Assembly (NCBI RefSeq): GCF_000006565.2
Contig: NC_031477.1
Location: 2,078,043-2,142,042 of the forward strand
DNA from: Toxoplasma gondii ME49
Taxonomy: Eukaryota > Apicomplexa > Conoidasida > Eucoccidiorida > Sarcocystidae
DNA length: 64,000 nt
Direction: 5' to 3'
Under the pieces are notes generated by a model, which saw only the letters and a program-made list of their open reading frames with translations, was not told where the DNA came from and did not search any database. The translations under genes and the position numbers were made by a program. Positions 47,601 to 57,783 of this stretch are shown here, one piece after another (within the stretch, counting starts at the first letter, position 1; each line of letters starts with the position of its first letter).

Positions 47601-50600
47601 CTTTCTGAACAGACGCCTGTCAAAGTATCAGGTTCGACAACCAGCGCACAAGCCAAAGCATTCCTTCAAGCTTTTACATACATCTTAGTCGGAAGTCAAA
47701 GCTGTGCCAACTGGAGACAAAGGTCCTGTGGAGGACATTCTCAGCAGCTTGCGCATTTCACAGCAAGAATTGTCTGACCTTGAGAGTTTTCTGTACACGT
47801 TGTCCCCGCTGATCCTCATGCTGTTGTTTCCTTGCAGAGCAGATCCTCTCCTTCTCTCACATCTCCGATCTATCTCGTATCGACCCAGGTCGCACGTGGC
47901 CATCTCTGTGTCTCCAGCGCCTGTTTCGCAGCAGTCTTTTGGCTCTGTTTCATCTTCCTCTCCAGCCCTGCCGCAGGCTGAATCAACCTCAGCTAGCTCG
48001 TGGTCTCGCCCGTCTATAACGGATCACCGTGAGGCACGACACCCCACACCGCGAGAGTCAGGGAGGTCAAGTGGGGTCTCCGACGTGCTCCTCCAAGGAG
48101 GGATGCTGTCGGGCCGGCTTCTTCTCGAATGTTGGCGGCTGCTTCAGAGTGAAGTGAAACTCCAGCAGTCGTCTCTGGAAGGAGTTGCCACAGAGGTCCT
48201 TGGTGTGACCTTCGCCTCGGTGCCTCCGGCGATTCTTGCGAACCTCTGGAAGCAGGGACAGGGCGCTTTGAGGCGCGCAGAGAGGCTTGACGAAGTTGAA
48301 CTCATGACAGCGTGGCGTGAATGGCAGTTGCGCGTGAGGAGACACGAAGAGGTACAGGGTAGGCCAAGAGACACAGCTGAGGGGGGTAAGGGCCATGTTT
48401 TTCATGGAGAGACGCAGGGTCCACGAACAGAGGGTCCACAGACAGCTGATGGGGCTGGGCTACAGCACATCGATGCAGCACAGAGAACCCTGGGCGAGCC
48501 AGACAGTCTGGTCCTGGAGCAGATCTTTGCAGACGTTGAGCGAGCAACAGGCAATCCGATGGGGCGGCTGCCGGGGCCTGAACCAAGAGAACGGGACCAA
48601 GAAGTAGTGTGGGCCGTTTCGACTATGGGTGCGGTCCTCAAGTACCTTCTGGGCAGGTAAGGACGCTGGGCCGAATCGTGTCATGGCGAGGAAGGAAGGA
48701 AAGAACGAAGACAGGGGCCTTCTTGTGCTCTCACTGTTGTGGCTTGCTGTTGGAAATCAAGGCCCCAGCGGCGATGGTGAGTCTGTCCCTTTTCTGGGGA
48801 GTGTAAACTACGAGTTATTTCGTGTCCGTCCTGTGGTCCACTACGGGTCAAAACGTTTATGATGCCTGTCCTACCCCTGGACGCGTTCGTCTAATAACTG
48901 CCCCCTTTGGCTCTGCTGGGTTCGATTCCATCGTTCCTCTCTTCTACCAAATACATCAGATGGAGGGTGGTGCACTGAGGCGCATTGTGGTTCAGTCTAG
49001 CTTTGGGCGCCGCTTCTCTGTTTAGGTGTGAAAGAGTCCCACGCTTCAGGGTATGCTGTAGGTTCTAGATTTGGTCAGGTGCTGTGGTGCAAATGGTTGA
49101 CCGTTCAACCGCGTCACGTAGCCACAAGACGGCATTTGACCGGGTAGGTCCTTGACGTATTCGTCTGTGGTTGTTGTGTTTCGCTGGTGCCTGTCCTACC
49201 CCTGGTTACGTTCTTGTAACAACCGCCCCCGTTGGCTCTGCTGGGTTTGATTATCCCTTCTGATATAGAGGTGTTCACTGTTCTTCAGGGTCCGCATGAC
49301 ACTCGCATTGATTGACAGCACAGAGCTGCTTCCCCGAACAGCTGAGCTGGCAAGGCTGTATGGCTGCGATTTCTTCAGTGCCCTGACGAGAGGGAGTCAA
49401 TTCAAGGTGGAAAGCGTGATGATCCAAGCAACCAAGCGCCTTGATTATCTGTTTGTGTCTCCTTCTCAAACTCAGGTCAGTTTCTTTGCATCCTACTGTG
49501 TTGCTGCACGCCTTGCGTGGTCTCCGCCTTTCTGGTCGCTCACCCAAGTTGCGGGTTCCTCCGTGCACCTTTTGTCCCCACAAAAGACATCTTCTGTTCA
49601 AACGAATGCATGCATGTAAAACACGGATGACGCAAAATGGATAGGCGTGTGTGATGTATCTCGCTCTGTACGCCGAATTTGTTGTTGGGTGTCGGTTCCG
49701 TCCATGGATCCACAGGTGACAGAGCAGCCGGCACCGCTGTGTATTCCACTCGTTCTCGAACCCAAAAGTGGGTTTTACTGGAGTCCCGTACTGGTTCTAG
49801 ACTTCCGTTCTCTCTACCCGTCCATCGTGATCGCCAACAACATCTGCTACTCGACGGCTCTTGGCTCCGTTGAGGTAGGTGTTTGAGAAAGCCAAAGATC
49901 TAGACCGCGCCGCCTTTTCAGACTCATCGAGTGACCTAGAGCGTGATCCGCAACCCACCGTGCCCTTAGAAAAGTTCCGAACTTTTATCTGTTTCTTCAG
50001 ATCGATCCGACAGTGCAAGCCACGAAGACGTTGGGCGTGATGGACTTCCACTGTCCTCCGGCTCTGTTCCGGCAGATTTCGGAAGCCTACTACCGAGCTG
50101 CTTCCGTGGACCTAAGGAAGGGAGCACCGGCTCTTCCTGACCCTGTTGGGGGTGCTGGTGAGCGGAAGGGCGGAAGGGATAGTGGCGAACGACGAGGCCA
50201 CAGCCAAGCTTCGAGCTTTTGTGCAAGCCAGGCGTGGGACGCAGACAGTGGTGGACTTCGGCTTTTGCCAAGCGGGGCCATGTTCGTGTCGCGCCGTGTA
50301 AGGAAGGGGATTTTCCCTCAAGTCCTCAGCGAGATCCTGCAGACCCGCATCATGGTCCAAAAAGCGATCAAAAAATACAAAGGTAACTTTCTTCCCTGAA
50401 ATCCTCAAATCCGGAACTCGGAGCGAGACGCACGGAGCGCTGAAACGCGAACAGACCAGCCAACCTCTTGCCCTACATGCCAGCTACCAGGACACTGTAG
50501 TCGATGCACTAGAAAATCCATTGCCCTCCAAAGACATGTTTTGCATTGTCCCTGGATTCTCTGACTCTCCTGATCTGGCGTCTCTCCCGTAACGAGTTTT

Positions 50601-53600
50601 GCTCTGTCGTATCACGCCGCGTGCTGAGGCTCACGCTAGGCAGCTTGTGGTCTGACTTTATTGTAGCTGGGTTTTTTCTCAGGTGGTCAGTGTGTCCTTC
50701 TGTCCAAACACGACGCTCCTCTCTCCTTCATCCCTTGTTGTCCCTCAGGGAAAGTGGAAGAAGGCTTGCTCCGACTCCTAAACTACAGGCAGTATGGCCT
50801 AAAAATGATTGCTAACGTTTCCTACGGGTACGCGAGGAAACGTCGTGGAGACGTCATCTATCTGATAAGTTGTGCTGCGTTTTCGAGGCGCTCTTTTGGG
50901 CTTGTGTTCCAGACCTGCGTCGAAAAAGCTCGACAGTATCCTATGCGATATGTGTGTAGACTTAGTTAGAAGGCCCATTGATGAGTGCTCCTTGACGGTC
51001 ATGGGTTGTTCTTTATTTCACAGGATCGCTTCGCTGTCTCATTTGCATTATCAGTGGCCTGCGATAGTTTCATTGCATGCTGGTATTTACATAAAAATCC
51101 AATGCCTTACACCGACATAAGGAATAATCATGGTACCGGGTCCGGGAGCGTGGTACTCAACGAAACATAGGATGAATACATGTATTTAAATTTGTGTAAA
51201 TGTCGTTAGGCCTTAGGCTCCTGTGTGCGAGGGAGGGAAGCGGCAGCTTTCGAATTTACATGCCTTGCAGACTATTGCCGGCGTCCGATTCGTTTGTTTT
51301 CATGTCTGACTTTGCCTCCAGTTATACAGCAGCAAGTTTTACGGGGCACATGCCGTGCGCCGATATTGCCGATGCAATCGTACAGACAGCCCGGACAACG
51401 CTCATGCGCGCCATCGAACTGGTCCATAACACTCCACGGTGCGTACCGGCTGACCCCGAGCCTATCTCGCCTCTGAGGTGTCCCACGTTTCCCGCAGTTG
51501 AATGTGCTGTGAATAGGCTATCTTTTCCCGGTTTCGATTTGTTTCTTGGCGTCCAACGCAAGTTAATGCAATTCTTTGCGTGAAGGACCGGCGCAACGCG
51601 GCATATCGCTGTCGGGCACCTGTAGCGGAATGGTCGTGAAACGACAGGTTTGGGGGCGTCTACGTGCATGGGATCTGAAATGTCGAAATTCGTCGAGCTA
51701 CGACTTACTAATCAGCAGCCAGCTTGCTGAGTTCAGTGACGACGTGCCTTTCTCGCAAGTCGTCTTCTCACCAAAGCAATGTACCTCTTATTTCCTATTT
51801 GGGTTACGCTTTTGAAGGATGCTTACTTTTTTTCTTCGGTTTAGATGGGGCGGAAGAGTATTGTACGGAGACACGGACAGCATGTTTGTTCTGGTCGAGA
51901 ACAAGTCCCTGGAAGCTGCCTTTGAGATTGGACGTGAAATCGCGTACACTGTCACTCAGCAGAATCCGTCACCAGTTGAGCTGGAACTTGAAAAAGTGAG
52001 TGAACTACCATCGCGTTTCTGGACCGATGTCGTCCTTTGTTCTGTCTTTTCCATCCAGACACATTCGTGTTCGTGGCGACAGTCTCATTGGCCTTCATCC
52101 TACGTCCTCGATGAAGTCGAATTGTGTTCCGCGATAATCTGTGTCCCCCGCTTCCACAGGAGTCCTGAGCTGTCCCCCCTTCATCAATATTGTTTCTTTT
52201 TAAGATGTTTTCGATCTCCGGACTCCCGCAAATGCGTTTTCGTTTCTCCATTTTTTCTATGTGGGGCGTCCATATAGCCATTTCTTTTACCGCATCCGGC
52301 CCAGTTTCCTTCCCCTTTGGCAATCTGTCACAGTGCGCTCGGCAGGACAGGGGCATTTTCGTATTTCGCGTTTTTGACTCATCGCTTTTTATCCAGGCCG
52401 GGGTGTGACTTTTTTCCGTGTCTCTGCCCGTTATCGCTCAAACAGGTTTTCTACCCCTGCTGCCTCGTCTCGAAGAAGCGCTACGTGGGGAACGCGTATG
52501 CAGCGCCGAACCTGCCTCCAACCTTTGAAGCGAAGGTGCGGTTTCGCCCCACTGGTGTAGAAATTCCCTCCACGGAAGAGGAATAAACTGAAGATCAACG
52601 CAGGGTTCCACTGCGGTATCCCAAGCAACTGAAATGTCATTTGCCTACTCCATGTTTCTCTCAGGGCATTGAGGCAATCAGGCGTGACCAGTGTGGCTGT
52701 ACGAGTTCCATTTTGGAGTCAACTCTGCAAACCTTCTTCCGCTCCCGCGACATTTCTCAGGTCAAGGCGCATCTCTACCGGCAGTGGACAAAGATTATGT
52801 TAAACCAGGTCCCCTTGAAGGATTTCATTTTCTACAAGAAATGCAGGCTCGGTGAGTCAATGTCGATGACGGTCAGACGTTGGTTTTATTATTTCTTTGC
52901 AGAGTTGCGAGCATCTACTACAACGGGCCGTGCGTGAACACGAGTGTCGGAGCAGGAGTTGCTAATCGACAAAATTAGACGCTGACCACATGTTGTGGTG
53001 TCGTGTGTCCCTCTGCGTCATCTTGTCTCAGTCGGTGTGTACCCGTTTGTTGGCGATTGACCAAAAGAGGCGTTACACTGCGTCTGTCCGGGCAAGGTAC
53101 AAAGTCAGGGCTAGCAGAGGCACTCACCGATGAAAACCCGTTGTCTCCAATATGTGTTTCGTGGTTCCTGTCTTCTTTGACTGCCCCGCTGTCGGAGCAA
53201 TGTGAACACTTGATCTGTTTTTGCAAGCTCCTTCCCTGTGGATTTTTGAGCAGGTTCCTACAAAGCCGAGTTTGGCGCATCAACTGCTGCATCCCTACCC
53301 CCGCAAGCTAAAGTGGCATATGCACGGTTGCAAGCGCTTGTTCAATCCTCTGTGTGCTTGCAAGATGTGCTTGGCACCGGCACGTCGGAAACTGCTCCTG
53401 CGTTGCCGTCAGGACCATCTCGCGGAGAGCGAGTGGCATTTGTCTACGCGGATCTCGGCCTCGGAGGAGCAGAAGCGTTTTTGACAGGAAAGCAGAGCGC
53501 GTTGCGGCTGCTTGATTGTGCCGTGAGCCCTGAACAAGTCGAAGGGGGAGGGAGGGCGGATAACCTTGTCAGCCTCTTCCTCTACGGTGCACCTCAAAGG

Positions 53601-55295
53601 GTGCTGCGCCCCATGCCACTCCAGCTTCCAGACGCTTGGACAACTGGATCGGTGACGCCACCGCAAGAGGGGACCGCCAGGGACTTTTGGAGTCAGCACG
53701 CTGGCTCTTGTGTCTGGCTTCGATGTTGGGAGCCCATGCCACGTTCAACAGTAGTAAAGGGTACAGACTCATCATTGTTTCCTGAAGGTGAGAGAACACA
53801 AGCGGCGTCCCCAGCGTTGCAGGCGCCCGCCTCCCGCTTCGGCTGGCGTCGCCTTGGCATGAGTCCAGCTGGTGCGTCCTGCTCTGGTTCGTTCTCTGTA
53901 TCGGTGCAGCAGGGCCAAGAGTGTAGTGGTATTGCACCATCTGCTGTGCAAAGCCTTGGAGAGGGTAATTCCGAGCAACTGCTGTTGCCAGTATATCTGA
54001 AATACTACATCGTACGGCAAGTCATTCCTGCCCTCGACCGCCTCTTCGGTCTTCTTCCCGGGTCAACATCTGTAGATCTTCGGCAGTGGTTCGACAGAAT
54101 GCCGAAGCCTCAAACAAAGCCAGCGACGAGATTGCGTCGTCAGCCACAAACCGGCCAACAGGTAGTGAAGAAACCTAGACAGGGCATGCTGACGTTTGGG
54201 ACAAGACCGCTTCCACGGAAAATAAGTCCGGAAAGCCGGTTACTACGAGCTCGACATGGGTCGGTGCCTCAGAGGACTCCAGTGGTAGATCAGATGGCAG
54301 TTCCGTCGGATGCTGGTGCGGTGTCGCCGGCGCCTCAGCCCCGGCACAAATTGCTGCAGGCTTTGAAAGTAAAAAACGGGGCCGGTGGCGGAAGCAGAGT
54401 ACGCCTTCACCACTTTTTTGCGGCTTCCACCTGCCTGTTCTGTGGTGAGAGGTGCTCTCTGTTACCTCCTGGATCTCTCCGAGAGCTGCTGGGCTCCAGC
54501 GCCAGAGCAAATGGGAGTAAAGGGAGTAGTGGAGGTCACAAAGGAGACGGGAGCACAGACAAGGTGAGGCGAAGGCGCGGAGGAGGTGCAATTCATTTTG
54601 AAGAGGACACAGAAGCAGCTGTCAGAGCACAGCTTTTCAGAAAATTTGAGTGTCGTAACCTCACCAGTGACGAAGATGGAGAAGGTAACGAAAATGGGGG
54701 ACGCAATAACGATGGAAAATTAGTCATCGACCTTTCGTCCAAGTCTGCTTTCTCTTCAACATCTCATGGGTCAGTCTTCTGGCCTTTGTTTCAGTCCGCG
54801 TCAGCCCGAGAGAAGCAACGCTACTGGCAGCCTCCTCCGGTGTGTGCAGCGTGTAGCAGGGATGCCGAACGCCTTCTTGTGGTAGCATATTCGGAGTTGC
54901 GCGAGGAAGAGAAAAGGGTAAAAGAGGTTGAAGACATCTGCGAGGCATGCGCAGGTAGGCTGCTCTGCAGGGCTGGGAGACTCATCAGCAAGCGGTAGTC
55001 ACGTTGCACTTGTCCGTTCTCAATGCGAGTCCCTGGAAACACTTGCCACGAATCTGTTACCTTGGACTCATGTATTTAGTGCTGGTGCTTCTTCATCCGT
55101 CCTCATCCTAATCCGTATTGTGTTTCGCGTTTTCTCGTGTTTGTTTCCGTTGCAGGGAGCAGACTCTGTGCAGCGGCATGTTTGAACGCTTGGCACTGTG
55201 ACGTATATTTTAGAAAGCTGCGAAACGACATGCGCCTAGCAGCTGTCTCCTCCAAATTACGCGCACTTCATTTGCACCTGAAGGATAGTCATTGA
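38613..55295 (+). CDS. REV3: DNA polymerase zeta catalytic subunit REV3, 12 exons
   Basis: Exons: 38613-47545, 47838-48656, 49289-49475, 49716-49874, 50001-50382, 50749-50827, 51322-51438, 51845-51995, 52446-52535, 52665-52851, 53254-54954 and 55156-55295. All phases agree, giving about 4314 residues, longer than the roughly 3100 of human REV3. The Rev3 N-terminal fold is seen at about residues 304-610 ([33 protein letters not shown]), interrupted by a Ser-rich insert. A basic NLS-like stretch lies near nt 44850-44905. The exonuclease-like fold ([30 protein letters not shown]) lacks FDxE catalytic acids, as in other Rev3. Family B motifs: DFRSLYPSI (residues 3342-3350), [11 protein letters not shown] and YGDTDSMF (3566-3573), so catalytic aspartates are present. 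The C-terminus has a split CysA and a CysB (CEAC, AAAC, AWHC) for the accessory B-subunit. It extends primers past damaged DNA with Rev7. The start codon is uncertain because the first 300 residues are low complexity. Confidence 0.93.
39756..39941 (+). repeat. 24-base coding minisatellite (Ser-rich) in REV3
   Basis: Seven full 24-base units (first TCTTCCTCCTCAGCTTCTTC plus TTTG) and one partial unit. Each encodes eight residues such as SSSSASSL. Units differ by substitutions that keep Ser, Ala or Leu. The array sits between two strands of the Rev3 N-terminal fold, so it probably forms a surface loop. Copy number is likely to vary between strains. Confidence 0.85.
48863..49252 (+). repeat. Pair of 65-base direct repeats in REV3 intron 2
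   Basis: Copy A is 48863-48927 and copy B is 49188-49252, both in the intron between exons 2 and 3. They share 56 of 65 bases without gaps, starting TGCCTGTCCTACCCCTGG and ending near GGCTCTGCTGGGTT. The origin is unknown: it could be a dispersed repeat of the genome or a local duplication. Neither copy has an open frame that fits REV3. Confidence 0.7.
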
Positions 55296-57783
55296 CTGTC
55301 AAAAGCATTCCGTGTAGTAGGTGCAAGTAACGAGCTTGGCAGTCCAGTGTGCAACGTGTCATTCACGGATTTTGGACCGCTGGCTCCGATCCAAGCAATC
55401 AACTGATCCGCTCCTCGCTTATACTTTCAGCAGACACAGCAGCCTTCCAGTGTAGCAGGACGGTGCCCCGTGCTTGGATGGGAGCTTCCTCCCTCCGGGG
55501 TGATTCCTGGAACGATTGTCATTGTACATTTTGCGCGCGGTTCGGCACCTCCCACCAAGGGCAATGGAAAAAAGTTGTAAGTCAGCCATAAAGAATATGC
55601 AAGCTGATGAAGGTGATTGCCTTGCACCAGCCCACAATGATGCAAGGGTACAGTTCCGGCAACTAATGTGTTATTCACTGTAGGCTCGCATACGAGGAGC
55701 GCACCGCAGGGACCATCTTGTATGGCGTTCAGCTACGATCTCACCTTCGGTGCCATGTGAAGTGCAGTGGAGCGTAAACCGCAAGAGACGACGAATCAGG
55801 CCTTCTCCATGTGACCTAAAACATCCATATATCCTCACAAGGAACAGAAACACCGCGGCAAGTGCATCAAGAGTTCCACTGAATTGCATCGAGTGTGTCG
55901 TTCGTGAAAATGAGCGCGATTGTACCGTACTAGAACACCGCTGGTTTAAATTTGCAGGATGTTCAGGGCGCCACGCGTGCGGCCTCTCAACCCAAACGAT
56001 GAACTCGTAGCATGTGTAAAAAGGCGTCTATCGCCAGAATCCAACAGGTATTTTCAGGGGTGAAAGTCCGTCCAACTGTGGACGGCGAGATTGGAGCACT
56101 CGGATTGCGTTCACACCATGCTCGCGTATGCCTCTATAGCTTGCGCCCAACAGGTTGTCTGTCTCAGCGTCCGAGGTAGCATCGCACACGTCAGTGTGTT
56201 CTCTACGGGTTTTAAGTTGCCCATAGAACAAAGCTGATGACGACTTCAGCGTCCTTCTCCGTGACTGCACCGGAGAAACTTGAAGGACAGTTTTCGCCTT
56301 CGATTGATGCAGCTGTAGACTAGTAGGTTCAATCACGCTCCCGTCACTCCTTGGTGAAAGGCACGAGTATGCATCCGAATGAGTTGCCAACCGAATAGTT
56401 GGACATTGTTCACCGGCTCCATGTTCTTGTTTGTAAACATGGTTTCAAGCATTCGCAAGAAAGACATGAGTCTGCTTAATTGCTTGGGCTCTGTTCAGCG
56501 CTTACGAAAGGACCCGGTGGGAAGAACGTATCCGCTTTCTAATTAATAACGCGTCACTTGCGTATAAACGAAGTAGAGTACCATCATTACAATTCTGGGA
56601 AGCTACTGTCGGTTGTTCCGGTTTGACGACTGTATAGACGCTGGTTGTAGCAACTGTACTTCGTTACAACTGATGGATGGTTCCATGGACATGTACAGAA
56701 TTATGTTGCTTACCCTATATTCGTGTGGTCGGAAAGACAGCAAACTCAACGACCACACGAGATGCCGTGTCCTGGTGAGTGCTCATTTTGCACCGGGATG
56801 GTGTTTTACGTGAATGGCATGATGCCTCGATCATAGAACGATACGACCACCCACCGCATGTGAAGAAAAAATGTTTTTTCCAAAGCAAATCTGTCGCCTA
56901 TACGGTACGACCCGGTGGTGACCCCCCAAATGCAGAAACCAACGTCTTGTGCCACTGTAGAGTAGCAAGCGTGTACGTGCCGTTTCCACAAGACATGACG
57001 CTTGCGGTGGGCTCTTCAGCGAGGGTACTTCACAGGCCGCCATACTGATCCCACCGCCCAAATCCTTCATGCGCTCCGAAACTCCCAGCGATGACTTCAC
57101 GTATCGCACACGCTGCATCAAGCCACCATGCATAGTGGAACATGTGAATTGATGGGCTCGGTCGAAAGGCCAAATTCAGCACTCCCTGCCCCATTCAGCA
57201 CTTTACAGTTAAATGGGGAAAACTGCTTGATGGCTCTCTGAATGGGAATGGCGTGTAGCCGTCCGTCCTCTTGCCGATTTCAGTTGCACGGTTTTGCGCG
57301 TCGCCCTGCCCGCTTCATATGCAGAGACGCACGGTAGAGTAGACACCGGGAGGCCACACCCCTCCACGCCACCGGCAGCGGAAGCAGTCGGTCGATGCCT
57401 GGGTAAAGCCAGACAGTCACACACGTGGGCCAGTGGCCTACAGCAACCATACTGTCAGCTTTGGTAAGCGAGCACTGGACGATCGGTTACAGAGTCCCCC
57501 CTCTCCGTTCTGCAGCACACACCCCGAGACATGTCGATGTGTCCGTTTGTAGAGGTGGCCGATGAACAGATTTGTTTGTGTATAGGAAAAATCCACTAGA
57601 AGGTGATAGACTGTAGGTAATATGACTGCTCCTTTTTTGAGAGTGTATACAGATATACTTTCGGAGCGTAAAGTCAGGGTAGAGGGGACGTGGCATCTTG
57701 TGTCGATAAAAGCGACCCACGATCAGCCCTTGTGTGCGTGCAAACAAACCTGGTCCGTACATTTCGCGTGGCCAGTAGACACA
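55296..57783. other. Intergenic between REV3 and the SRS gene
   Basis: About 2.5 kb holding the REV3 3' untranslated region and the promoter and leader of the SRS gene. Short open frames on both strands have no recognisable domain. An in-frame ATG at 57622 would extend the SRS protein by 54 residues ahead of its signal peptide, so it is treated as leader. A WGAGACG match (AGAGACG) is at 57323-57329. Confidence 0.45.
57323..57329 (+). promoter_or_regulatory. WGAGACG-type element upstream of SRS gene
   Basis: AGAGACG, about 455 bases upstream of the chosen ATG at 57784. It matches the known Toxoplasma heptamer. Candidate only, given the chance rate for a 7-mer. Confidence 0.22.

Noticed and set aside
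48900..48930. GGGTTCGATTCC resembling a tRNA T-loop in a REV3 intron
   Set aside because: It is part of the 65-base repeat; the second copy changes the motif and no cloverleaf forms.
52975..53140. Frame reading [20 protein letters not shown] that looked like an extra REV3 exon
   Set aside because: Splicing directly from 52851 to 53254 keeps the phase and gives [11 protein letters not shown], which matches the expected Rev3 text. The candidate exon would need another phase and soon meets a stop.
57622..57783. 54-residue N-terminal extension of the SRS protein from an upstream ATG
   Set aside because: It would place a normal signal peptide internally. The second ATG at 57784 starts directly with the signal peptide.
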